From contig CAIVVS010000230.1 of NCBI GenBank assembly GCA_903909415.1, positions 1 through 46,569 on the forward strand: DNA of 46,569 nucleotides. The letters are read 5' to 3'. Under the pieces are notes generated by a model, which saw only the letters and a list, made by a program, of their open reading frames with translations, did not search any database and was not told where the DNA came from. The stretch comes from an uncultured Pseudomonadota bacterium (lineage in GTDB: Bacteria > Pseudomonadota > Gammaproteobacteria > Burkholderiales > SG8-39). Shown piece by piece: positions 1 through 7,309 of the stretch (its first letter is position 1; the number at the start of each line of letters is the position of its first letter). Both the position numbers and the translations under genes were made by a program.

Positions 1-1966
1 CAAGGGCGTGATCCAGATCTTCAACGTGGGCGCCGAGCGGATGCTGGGTTACACCGCGGCCGACGTGATGAACAAGATCACCCCGGCCGACATCTCCGAC
101 CCGCAGGAGGTGATCGTGCGCGCCACCGCGCTGAGCACGGAACTGGGCACGCCGATCGCGCCGGGGTTCGACGCACTGGTGTTCAAGGCCTCGCGCGGCA
201 TCGAGGACATCTACGAGCTGACCTACATCCGCAAGGACGGCAGCCGTTTCCCGGCGATCGTCTCGGTCACGGCGTTGCGCGACGCGCAGGACGCGATCAT
301 CGGCTACCTGCTGATCGGCACCGACAACACCGCCCGCAAGCGCGTCGAGGAGGAGCAGAAGGTGCTGGGCCAGCGGCTGCGCGACCAGCAGTTCTATACC
401 CGCTCGCTGTTCGAGTCGAACGTGGACGCGCTGATGACCACCGACCCGGCCGGCATCATCACCGACGTCAACAAGCAGATGGAGGCGCTCACCGGCTGCA
501 CCCGCGACGAGCTGATCGGCGCCCCGTTCAAGGGCAACTTCACCGACCCGGTGCAGGCCGAGAACAGCATCCGCCAGGTGCTGCGCGACAAGAAGCTCAA
601 CAACTACGAGCTCACCGCGCGCGCGCGCGACGGCCGCGAGACGGTGGTGTCCTACAACGCCACCACCTTCTACGACCGAGACCGCCGGCTGCAGGGCGTG
701 TTCGCCGCGGCGCGCGACGTCACCGAGCGCAAGCGCCTGGACCAGGTGCTGCAGGAGAAGAACGTCGAACTCGAGGGCGCGCGCTCGGTGGCGGAGAAGG
801 CCAACCTCGCCAAGTCCGAGTTCCTGTCCAGCATGAGCCACGAGCTGCGCAGCCCGCTGAATGCCATCCTCGGCTTCGCGCAGCTGATGGAGTCCGATTC
901 GCCCGCACCCACCGCGGGGCAGGCCGACAGCATCGGGCAGATCCTGCGCGCCGGCTGGCACCTGCTGAAGCTGATCAACGAGATCCTCGACCTCGCCAAG
1001 GTGGAGGCGCGGCAGATGCCGCTGTCGCAGGAGCCGGTGTCTCTGTCCGAGGTCATCGCCGAGTGCCACGGGATGATCGAGCCCCAGGCCCAGCAGCGCG
1101 GCATCCGGCTGGACTTCGGCGAGGTGGACCCGCACCTGTTCCTGCTCGCCGACCGCACGCGCCTCAAGCAGGTGATGATCAACCTGCTGTCCAACGCGAT
1201 CAAGTACAACTCGCCCAAGGGGCTGGTGGAGGTGCGACAGGTGCACGCCGCCACCGGACGGGTGCGCGTCAGCATCCGCGACACCGGCATGGGCCTGGAC
1301 GCGACGCAGATCCCGCAGCTGTTCCAGGCCTTCAACCGCCTCGGCCAGGAGGGGGGCGGGGAGGAAGGCACCGGCATCGGGCTGGTGGTCGCCAAGCAGC
1401 TGGTGGAGCTGATGGGCGGCACCATAGGCGTGGAGAGCACGGTCGGCGCGGGCAGCAGCTTCTGGTTCGAGCTCGACTCCGTGCACGAGCCGCGGCTGGT
1501 GCAGGAAGGCACGGGGGTGGAGTCCGCCACGGCGGAACGGGCGGTCCTCCAGGGAACGCTGCTCTACGTCGAGGACAACCCCGCCAACCTGCGCCTGGTG
1601 GAGCAGATCATCGCGCGCCATCCCGGCATCCGCCTGCTGACCGCGGTGACCGGGACCAAGGGCATCGAGATCGCGCTGGCCGCGCGGCCCGACGTCGTCC
1701 TCATGGACATCAACCTGCCGGGCATGGACGGATTCGAGGCGATGAAGCTGCTCAACGCCGATGAGCGCACCGCGGGCATCCCGGTGATCGCCATCAGCGC
1801 CAACGCGATGCCGCGCGACGTCGCCCAGGGGATGGAGGCGGGTTTCTACAACTACCTGACCAAGCCGATCAGGGTGGGCGAGTTCATCGATGCGGTGCAC
1901 GCGGCGCTGGCCCACGTGCGTGAGCACGGTGAGGCGGCGCGCGAGCCCGCGGCGCCGGTCCTGTAG
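1..1966 (+). CDS. Hybrid sensor histidine kinase, PAS-PAS-HisKA-HATPase-REC (5' partial)
   Basis: The reading frame is open to the window edge and the first residues (KGVIQIFNVGAERMLGY) are already inside a PAS fold, so the true start lies upstream. Counting from the GTG at position 8, a first PAS domain covers about residues 1-115 and a second about 130-245. A HisKA dimerisation helix follows, with the phospho-acceptor His278 in SHELRSPLN, then an HATPase domain with the DTGMGL and GTGIGL ATP-lid motifs. A C-terminal receiver carries Asp567 in LMDINLPGMDG. No membrane segment is visible in the part seen. It probably senses through PAS and phosphorylates its own receiver and/or the two receiver proteins that follow. 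The next start codon is 10 bp after the stop, indicating an operon. The domain call is secure; the signal is unknown. Confidence 0.93.
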   Translation, partial: KGVIQIFNVGAERMLGYTAADVMNKITPADISDPQEVIVRATALSTELGTPIAPGFDALVFKASRGIEDIYELTYIRKDGSRFPAIVSVTALRDAQDAIIGYLLIGTDNTARKRVEEEQKVLGQRLRDQQFYTRSLFESNVDALMTTDPAGIITDVNKQMEALTGCTRDELIGAPFKGNFTDPVQAENSIRQVLRDKKLNNYELTARARDGRETVVSYNATTFYDRDRRLQGVFAAARDVTERKRLDQVLQEKNVELEGARSVAEKANLAKSEFLSSMSHELRSPLNAILGFAQLMESDSPAPTAGQADSIGQILRAGWHLLKLINEILDLAKVEARQMPLSQEPVSLSEVIAECHGMIEPQAQQRGIRLDFGEVDPHLFLLADRTRLKQVMINLLSNAIKYNSPKGLVEVRQVHAATGRVRVSIRDTGMGLDATQIPQLFQAFNRLGQEGGGEEGTGIGLVVAKQLVELMGGTIGVESTVGAGSSFWFELDSVHEPRLVQEGTGVESATAERAVLQGTLLYVEDNPANLRLVEQIIARHPGIRLLTAVTGTKGIEIALAARPDVVLMDINLPGMDGFEAMKLLNADERTAGIPVIAISANAMPRDVAQGMEAGFYNYLTKPIRVGEFIDAVHAALAHVREHGEAAREPAAPVL

Positions 1967-1976
1967 CGCACCGGCG

Positions 1977-3110
1977 ATGGTTGCCCCCTCGGACATACGC
2001 GCTGCCGGCATCCTGGTCGTCGACGACCAGCCGGCCAACGTGCGGCTGCTCACCCGCACGCTGGCCGGCGCCGGCTACACCAACGTATCCGCCACCACCG
2101 ATCCGACGGCGGTGCTGGGGCTGCACCGGCAGCACCGGTATGACCTGGTCCTGCTCGACCTCGCGATGCCGGTGCTGGACGGTTTCGGGGTGATGGCGCA
2201 GTTGAAGGAGGTGGACGAGCCGGTCCAGCTGCCGGTGCTGGTCATCACCGCCGAGCGCGCGCACCGGGTGCGGGCACTGGAGGCCGGGGCCCGGGATTTC
2301 GTCGACAAGCCCTTCGACCGCGCGGAACTGCTGGTGCGGGTGCACAACCTGGTCGAGGCGCGCCTGCTGCAGCGGGAGGTGCTGGGCCACAGCGCCGAGC
2401 TCGAGCGCCAGGTCATCCAGCTCGAGGCCAGCCGCGACCTGATCCAGGACAAGGAGGCGCAGGTGCGCGGCCTGTACGAAACGGTGCTGGCCGAACAGAA
2501 GCGCTCGGTCGAGCTCAGCCTGCAGCCGGGCGCCATGGTCGGGGTGGAGAAGGAGGAGCGCCTGGGCACGCCCTGGCCGCGCAGCCTGCGCCTGCGCCAT
2601 CCCTGGCTGCAGGTCAACCTGCTGACCGCGTTTGCCGCGGCGGCGGTGGTCGGGCTGTTCCAGGGCACCATCAACCGCCTGCTGCTGCTGACCATCTTCC
2701 TGCCGGTGATCGCCGGGCAGTCCGGCAACACCGGCAGCCAGGCGCTCGCGATCACGCTGCGCGGCCTGGCGCTGGGCGATCTCCAGGCGGGCCGGGAGCG
2801 CGACCTGGTGCGCAAGGAGGCGCTGCTCGGCCTGCTCAACGGCGCGCTGGTGGGCGCGGTGGCCGCCGCCGCGATGTATGCCGTCGCCGCATCGCAGGAC
2901 TCGCCCAGCGCCGCGCTGCTGGGCGGGGTGGTGTTCCTCGCGATGATGGGCAGCTGCCTGGTCAGCGGCATCTGCGGAGCGGTCGTGCCGCTGCTGCTCA
3001 AGCGCTTCGGGGCCGATCCCTCCATCGCCTCGAGCATTTTCCTCACCACGGCGACCGACGTCGCCAGCATGGGCATGCTGCTCGGGCTGGCGGCGGTGCT
3101 GGTGCCATGA
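1977..3110 (+). CDS. Response-regulator receiver fused to MgtE-type Mg2+ channel domain
   Basis: A 377-residue protein from the ATG at 1977, 10 bp after the kinase stop. Residues 8-125 form a complete CheY-like receiver: acidic pair D16/D17, phospho-acceptor D61, T91 and K111. A coiled-coil-like linker (about 126-180) leads through a stretch resembling the MgtE pre-membrane segment (GAMVGVEKEERLGTPWPRS) into a five-helix MgtE membrane domain (about 205-377). This holds the family signatures FLPVIAGQSGNTGSQ (241-255), TLRGLALG (260-267), KEALLGLLNG (280-289) and FLTTATDV (355-362). D361 corresponds to the conserved pore aspartate of MgtE TM5. The usual cytosolic N and CBS domains, which sense Mg2+ and gate the channel, are absent and the receiver takes their place. 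The frame is continuous, with no sign of a sequencing join. Phosphorylation-controlled Mg2+ (or other divalent cation) flux is inferred. Confidence 0.88.
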   Translation: MVAPSDIRAAGILVVDDQPANVRLLTRTLAGAGYTNVSATTDPTAVLGLHRQHRYDLVLLDLAMPVLDGFGVMAQLKEVDEPVQLPVLVITAERAHRVRALEAGARDFVDKPFDRAELLVRVHNLVEARLLQREVLGHSAELERQVIQLEASRDLIQDKEAQVRGLYETVLAEQKRSVELSLQPGAMVGVEKEERLGTPWPRSLRLRHPWLQVNLLTAFAAAAVVGLFQGTINRLLLLTIFLPVIAGQSGNTGSQALAITLRGLALGDLQAGRERDLVRKEALLGLLNGALVGAVAAAAMYAVAASQDSPSAALLGGVVFLAMMGSCLVSGICGAVVPLLLKRFGADPSIASSIFLTTATDVASMGMLLGLAAVLVP

Positions 3111-3144
3111 GCCGGCGTCCATGCCGGCATACCCGGGAGCACCG

Positions 3145-4296
3145 ATGATCGACCCGTCCGAAGTAATGCGCGCGAAGCTCCTGATCGTCGATGACCTCGA
3201 GGTCAACATCCGCCTGCTGGACCGGATCCTGCGCGGCGCGGGCTACGTTTCCATCACCTCCACGCGCATCCCCGAGGAGGTGTGCGAGCTGCATGCACGC
3301 AACCGCTACGACCTGATCCTGCTGGACCTGCAGATGCCAGGCATGGACGGCTTCGAGGTCATGGAGGCGCTCAAGGCCGTGGAGGTGGACAGCTACCTGC
3401 CGGTGCTGGTGATCACCGCGCAGCCCGGCCACAAGCTGCGCGCGCTCAAGGCGGGGGCCAAGGACTTCATCGGCAAGCCCTTCGACCTGCCGGAGGTGCT
3501 GCTGCGGGTGCACAACATGATCGAGGTGCGCCTGCTCGACAAGCACGTGCGCGAGCAGAACCTGGTGCTGGACCAGCGCGTGCGCGAGCGCACCGCGGAA
3601 CTGGAGGCGAGCTACCGCGAGACCATCTTCACCATGACCCGGGCAGCCGAGCACAAGGACGAGGACACCGGTACCCACGTGCAGCGCATCAGCCATTACT
3701 GCCGGGACCTGGCCGGGATACTCGGGCAGGACGCGGCGTTCGTCGACCGGATCTTCTTCGCCAGCCCGATGCACGACATCGGCAAGATCGGGATACCCGA
3801 CAACATCCTGCTCAAGCCCGGCTCGCTGACGGTCGACGAGTGGTCGGTCATGAAGGGCCACGCCGCCATGGGCTGGGAAATCCTGGGGCGCAGCAACTCA
3901 CCCCACCTGCAGATGGGCGCGGAGATCGCGCTGAACCACCACGAGCGCTGGGACGGCAGCGGCTACCCGGCCGGGCGCAGCGGGAAGGACATCCCCAGGG
4001 CGGCGCGGATCATGAACATCTGCGACATCTACGACGCGCTGAGGAGCAAGCGGCCGTACAAGGTCCCGTTCGACCATGCGCGGACGATGGACATCCTGAC
4101 CGGCGGGGACGGCAGGGTGCTGCCGTCCCACTTCGACCCGGCGATCCTGTCGGCGTTCAGCGCGAACCACCAGGTGTTCTGCGACATCTTCGACAAGCTC
4201 TACGTCGGGCCGGAATCCCATGCACCCGATCCGGCGGGACACGCCGCGCCCATGGCGCCGGGCGGCTTGTCCAGTTCTTCGGTGATACGCGCCTGA
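3145..4296 (+). CDS. Receiver-HD-GYP response regulator, probable c-di-GMP phosphodiesterase
   Basis: The start is placed at ATG 3145 because GGGAG lies 5 bp upstream; an in-frame ATG at 3121 has none. The 383-residue product has a receiver at residues 8-125 (D16/D17, phospho-acceptor D61, K111), a coiled-coil linker to about 160, and an HD-GYP domain with H210-D211 in MHDIGKIGIPD and the HHERWDGSGYP signature (GYP at 273-275). HD-GYP domains hydrolyse cyclic di-GMP, so phosphorylation by a partner kinase should set local c-di-GMP turnover. Its receiver aligns without gaps to that of the preceding fusion protein, including matching VLVITA and RVHN segments, so the two arose by tandem duplication. 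It is third in the operon, 34 bp after the fusion gene. Confidence 0.93.
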   Translation: MIDPSEVMRAKLLIVDDLEVNIRLLDRILRGAGYVSITSTRIPEEVCELHARNRYDLILLDLQMPGMDGFEVMEALKAVEVDSYLPVLVITAQPGHKLRALKAGAKDFIGKPFDLPEVLLRVHNMIEVRLLDKHVREQNLVLDQRVRERTAELEASYRETIFTMTRAAEHKDEDTGTHVQRISHYCRDLAGILGQDAAFVDRIFFASPMHDIGKIGIPDNILLKPGSLTVDEWSVMKGHAAMGWEILGRSNSPHLQMGAEIALNHHERWDGSGYPAGRSGKDIPRAARIMNICDIYDALRSKRPYKVPFDHARTMDILTGGDGRVLPSHFDPAILSAFSANHQVFCDIFDKLYVGPESHAPDPAGHAAPMAPGGLSSSSVIRA

Positions 4297-4341
4297 GCGG
4301 GGCGGGCGGGTGTTCCGTCGGGAGTTCGGGTGATGCGGGGT

Positions 4342-5187
4342 TCAGCCTGCTGCCGGCCCGACCGGAGCGGCCATCGCCTCGCCCATGCGGATGGCGCGCG
4401 CCGGCGCCCAGTCCGGGTTGAAGCGCAGCGTGTCCCTGGGGAACAGCATCACCACCGTGGAACCGAGCAGGAAGCGGCCCATCTCCGCGCCGCGTTCGAC
4501 CACGATGTTGCGCCCGGCATAGTTCCATTCGCGCACCACGCCCGGGCGCGGCGGGTTCACCACGCCGTGCCAGGTGGTCGCCATGCTGCCGACGATGGTC
4601 GCGCCGACCAGCGCCAGCACGAAGGGCCGGCCCGCGTCGTCGGTGAACTCGCACACCACGCGCTCGTTGCGCGCGAACAGGCCGGGCACGCTGAGCGCCG
4701 TCGCCGGGCTCACCGAGTACAGGTCGCCCGGCACGTGGATCATGCGTTCCAGCCGGCCGCGGCAGGGCATGTGGATGCGGTGGTAGTCCTTCGGGCTGAG
4801 GTAGAGCGTCGCGAAGGCGCCGTCCTCGAAGCGCGCCGCCAGCGCGGCGTCGCCGCCGACCAGGGCGCGCGTGGTGTATTGGTGGCCCTTGGCCTGGAAG
4901 ATGCGGTCGCGCTCGATCGCGCCGAACTGGCTGATCGCGCCGTCCACCGGGCACATCCAGGGCGCATCCGACAGCGGCCGGGCATCCTCGCGCAGCGCGC
5001 GGGTGAAGAAGTCGTTGAAGCTCGCATAGGCCCCGACGCGCGGATCGGCGGCCTGCGCCATGTCCACGCCGTAGCGGCCGATGAACCAGCGTATCGCCGC
5101 GCGCGTGCCAAAGCCGCCGTGGCGCGCGGCCAGCCAGCCGACGGCGCGGGTGAGGGCGAGTTTCGGGAGCAGGTCTTGCATCGACAT
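4342..5187 (-). CDS. psd: Phosphatidylserine decarboxylase proenzyme
   Basis: Converts phosphatidylserine to phosphatidylethanolamine at the inner membrane using a pyruvoyl group generated by self-cleavage. The 281-residue protein has the cleavage motif LGST near the C terminus (RFLLGSTVVMLFP), the conserved FNDFFTR segment, the PVDG segment and the YHRIHMP histidine motif. The length is typical of short proteobacterial Psd enzymes. The start at 5187 has no Shine-Dalgarno sequence; a TACAAT hexamer ends exactly 6 nt before the ATG, which points to a leaderless mRNA. An in-frame ATG two codons later is possible. The gene is divergent from the MarC-family gene, with 90 bp between the two starts. 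Identification is secure. Confidence 0.96.
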   Translation of the reverse strand: MSMQDLLPKLALTRAVGWLAARHGGFGTRAAIRWFIGRYGVDMAQAADPRVGAYASFNDFFTRALREDARPLSDAPWMCPVDGAISQFGAIERDRIFQAKGHQYTTRALVGGDAALAARFEDGAFATLYLSPKDYHRIHMPCRGRLERMIHVPGDLYSVSPATALSVPGLFARNERVVCEFTDDAGRPFVLALVGATIVGSMATTWHGVVNPPRPGVVREWNYAGRNIVVERGAEMGRFLLGSTVVMLFPRDTLRFNPDWAPARAIRMGEAMAAPVGPAAG

Positions 5188-5193
5188 GCCGGC

Positions 5194-5199
5194 ATTGTA
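5194..5199 (-). promoter_or_regulatory. -10 hexamer of psd, leaderless arrangement
   Basis: TACAAT on the minus strand is followed by 6 nt (GCCGGC) and then the psd ATG. Transcription starting 7 nt after the hexamer would begin on the A of the start codon. No convincing -35 hexamer was seen. Confidence 0.5.
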
Positions 5200-5265
5200 G
5201 GCGAGGCAGGCGGGCCCCGGTCCCGGTTCCGGCCTCGGTATCGGCCCCGGTCCCGAAGCGGCAGA

Positions 5266-5271
5266 TAGAAT
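5266..5271 (+). promoter_or_regulatory. -10 hexamer of the MarC-family gene, leaderless arrangement
   Basis: TAGAAT is followed by 6 nt (cgggcc) and the ATG at 5278. This is the same geometry as the divergent psd promoter. No Shine-Dalgarno sequence is present and no clear -35 hexamer was found. Confidence 0.5.
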
Positions 5272-5277
5272 CGGGCC

Positions 5278-5919
5278 ATGGAATCCCTGGCATCGGCAAG
5301 CGAGTACCTGCGGTTCGCGGTGACCCTCACCGCGGTGGTCGACCCGTTCCTCGCGGTGCCGTTCTTCCTGGTGTGGGCCGGCGGACACGACCAGGCGCAG
5401 CGCCGCGGGCTGGCCGGGCAGGTCGCGCTCGTGGTGTTCATGGTGCTGGCGGTCGCGGCCTTCAGCGGCGAGTCGCTGCTCACGCTGATCGGGGCCAGCC
5501 TGCCGGCATTCCGCGTCGGTGGCGGGCTGGTGCTGCTGCTGATGGCGCTGGCCATGCTCAACGCGCAGGCCGGCAGCGTGCGCCAGACGCAGTCCGAGGC
5601 GCGCCAGCTCGAGTCCGGCGAGTCCGGCGGGATCGTGCCGCTGGCCATCCCGCTGCTGGCGGGACCCGGCGCGATCAGCACCACCATCATCGCCGCCGAG
5701 CGCGGCGCGCTCGCGCACCACCTGGTCATCGTCGGCTGCATCGGCGCCGTGTGCCTGGTGACCTGGGTGACGCTGCGCCATGCCGACCTGGTCGGCGCGC
5801 GCCTGGGCGTGACCGGCATGAACATCGCCACCCGCATCCTCGGCCTGCTGCTCGCCGCGATGGCGGTGCAGACCATGGCCGAGGGGCTGAGGTCGCTGTT
5901 TCCGGGGCTGGCGTCCTGA
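5278..5919 (+). CDS. MarC family integral membrane protein
   Basis: A 213-residue polytopic inner-membrane protein with about six hydrophobic segments. Recognisable MarC/UPF0056 features are the N-terminal VDPFLAVPFFL segment, the FRVGGGLVLLLMAL helix, the central VPLAIPLLAGPGAISTTI signature and the C-terminal ATRILGLLLAAMAVQTMAEGL. The family's biochemical role is not settled: early links to multiple antibiotic resistance were withdrawn, and transport is only assumed. The start is supported by the leaderless -10 box ending 6 nt upstream. The neighbours are psd (divergent) and a stress-type cluster downstream, neither of which defines its function. Confidence 0.88.
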   Translation: MESLASASEYLRFAVTLTAVVDPFLAVPFFLVWAGGHDQAQRRGLAGQVALVVFMVLAVAAFSGESLLTLIGASLPAFRVGGGLVLLLMALAMLNAQAGSVRQTQSEARQLESGESGGIVPLAIPLLAGPGAISTTIIAAERGALAHHLVIVGCIGAVCLVTWVTLRHADLVGARLGVTGMNIATRILGLLLAAMAVQTMAEGLRSLFPGLAS

Positions 5920-6108
5920 TTCCATCCCCGGTGGTGGTCTGGCGCGGTCCGGTCGGTCGACTGCCCTGATCGTCAACGCGCCACGCGGGCGAATTGACGT
6001 TCTCCGGACAGCATTGCGCGTAAGCTGGTTCGTGCAGTCCGATCGATTCCGTCCTCATCCCCGCGGTCCGTCCCCGTGGCTTTGTCGACCTGACCAGGGG
6101 AACGCGCC

Positions 6109-6609
6109 ATGAGCGAAGACACCGACCGCATCTACGTGAAGCTGGCGCAGCTGGAGCAGGAGATCACCAACCTGCGCCAGGGCTACGTGATCCTCAACAA
6201 GCGTTACGGCGCGGCGCTGGGCACCTTGAAGGACCTCACCTTGCATGCGATGGAAGCGGCCAAGCGCGCCGCGGTGGCCGCCGACCATGCGCGGGTCGCC
6301 GCCACCAATGCCGCGACGGCGGCCCGGCAGGCCGCGGACCAGTCCGCGGTGGAAGCAGCGGATGCGGCCGCGGACGCGGCGGCCTCCGCGGCCGAGGCGT
6401 CGGCGGAAGCGGCTGCGTCTGCGGCGGCTGCGTCTGCGGCGGCTGCGTCTGCGGCTGCCGCGGCTGCCGCCGCGCACCAGGCCGAGGAGGTGGCACTGAA
6501 GGCTTCCGCCGAAGCGGCGTTCGCGGTCAAGCAGGCCACCGAATCGGCGAGCGAGGCCGCGCGCATGGCGCACCTCGCGGCGGAAGCGGCAAGGCGGTTG
6601 CGCAGGTAA
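6109..6609 (+). CDS. Alanine-rich coiled-coil protein with tandem repeats
   Basis: A 166-residue protein starting at ATG 6109, with aggggaa 6-12 nt upstream as ribosome-binding site. Residues 1-45 look like an ordinary helix (LAQLEQEITNLRQGYVILNK). From about residue 46 nearly every residue is Ala, Glu, Ser, Arg or Lys, giving a long uninterrupted alanine-rich helix, with an almost pure Ala/Ser core at about 100-125 encoded partly by 15-bp tandem repeats. There is no signal peptide or membrane segment, so it is presumably cytoplasmic. I do not recognise a named family; phasin-like or KGG/histone-like filament proteins are possible analogues but no diagnostic motif is present. Low-complexity composition makes function assignment unsafe, but codon structure and ribosome-binding site support a real gene. 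Confidence 0.7.
   Translation: MSEDTDRIYVKLAQLEQEITNLRQGYVILNKRYGAALGTLKDLTLHAMEAAKRAAVAADHARVAATNAATAARQAADQSAVEAADAAADAAASAAEASAEAAASAAAASAAAASAAAAAAAAHQAEEVALKASAEAAFAVKQATESASEAARMAHLAAEAARRLRR
6406..6450 (+). repeat. 15-bp in-frame tandem repeat in the Ala-rich gene
   Basis: Three units ending in gcggctgcgtct: 6406-6420 (first bases diverged), 6421-6435 and 6436-6450, the last two identical (gcggcggctgcgtct). Each encodes Ala-Ala-Ala-Ala-Ser or a close variant. Length changes would keep the frame, so copy number could vary without breaking the gene. Confidence 0.8.
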
Positions 6610-6759
6610 GCCCCGGGCAACGCCGTCCCGGGTCCGTTCCTTAAATAGTCAATAAAAACAGACACTTATGCTGTTTTCGCTGCATTTTCTGGTTGTCGCC
6701 GCTTGTTGCCGGCGGTTGCTGGATGGCGCCGGCGGGCGCCTTGCGTTGCGGGGCACATG
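6610..6759. other. AT-rich intergenic segment with two inverted repeats
   Basis: The 260-bp gap between the Ala-rich gene and the PA2779-like gene holds a CCCGGG...CCCGGG hairpin (6612-6617/6627-6632) just after the stop. A second inverted repeat, AAAACAG (6655-6661) and CTGTTTT (6671-6677), lies in an unusually AT-rich stretch at 6640-6710. The first may be a weak terminator and the AT-rich part probably holds the promoter for the following genes. No gene is seen here. Confidence 0.4.
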
Positions 6760-6773
6760 GTGCGCCAGCGCAC
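6760..6773. promoter_or_regulatory. Palindromic operator candidate A (GTGCGCCAGCGCAC)
   Basis: A perfect dyad GTGCGC-CA-GCGCAC followed by AGA, the best-formed copy of a motif shared by intergenic regions of this cluster. Its centre is 104 bp upstream of the PA2779-like start codon. Binding by one of the two local Crp/Fnr proteins is inferred. Confidence 0.55.
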
Positions 6774-6870
6774 AGAGGGCGGCGCAACGGTCGCTTACCG
6801 TCGGTGGCAGGTCCGCGCAGCCACTTCCGTGGTTGCGATGCCGGGCTGGCACACCACAGGAGAACCATCC

Positions 6871-7230
6871 ATGACTTCCTCGTTCGCAAGGCTGCTTTGC
6901 CGCATCTTGGTCATCGCCACGATCATGCTTCCGTTCCAGACCGGCCACGCCGCGATGATCGGCACCGAACCGGCGATCGCCGCCGCGAGCGTGCAGTCCG
7001 ACCGTGATGCGGTGGCCTCCTTCCTGTCGCGCGCCGGCACCGTGAGCCAGATGCAGGCCATGGGCGTGGACTCGCAGTCCGCGATGGACCGCGTTGCAGC
7101 GATGAGCGACGCCGAAGTCAGCTCGCTGGCGGGCAAGATCGCCACCGCGCCGGCCGGTGCCGACGGCGGCAGCGTCGCGCTGGTGATCCTGGTGGTCTTC
7201 GTCATCTGGTACTTCGCGTTCCGCAAGTGA
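6871..7230 (+). CDS. PA2779 family protein, small secreted/membrane protein
   Basis: A 119-residue protein. The start at 6871 is chosen over an upstream in-frame ATG because AGGAGA lies 7 bp before it and a signal-type helix follows directly (LLCRILVIATIMLPFQTGHA). The mature part has QSDRDAVASFLSRAGTVSQMQAMGV and ends with a single C-terminal membrane helix, GGSVALVILVVFVIWYFAFRK. This matches the small conserved family found beside PA2778-type cysteine peptidases in Pseudomonas and relatives. The stop is 79 bp before the preferred PA2778 start, so co-transcription is likely. Its biochemical role is unknown; it may be the substrate or membrane partner of the neighbouring peptidase. Operator candidate A lies about 100 bp upstream. 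Confidence 0.85.
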   Translation: MTSSFARLLCRILVIATIMLPFQTGHAAMIGTEPAIAAASVQSDRDAVASFLSRAGTVSQMQAMGVDSQSAMDRVAAMSDAEVSSLAGKIATAPAGADGGSVALVILVVFVIWYFAFRK

Positions 7231-7309
7231 GCGTGGCGTGCATCCGGCCGTCGTTTCGATGACGCTGGCCGCGATGCACCGCCGGTCGTACCCGCAGGGC
7301 GCCCGTCGC

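Noticed and set aside
5994..6026. TTGACG as -35 of the Ala-rich gene
   Set aside because: No -10 hexamer at 16-18 bp spacing; the nearest candidate (TAAGCT) is 21 bp away.
6204..6665. Minus-strand alanine-rich frame opposite the 6109 gene
   Set aside because: GC-rich alanine codons read as alanine-like codons on the other strand too. The plus frame has the ribosome-binding site and an ordinary N-terminal helix.
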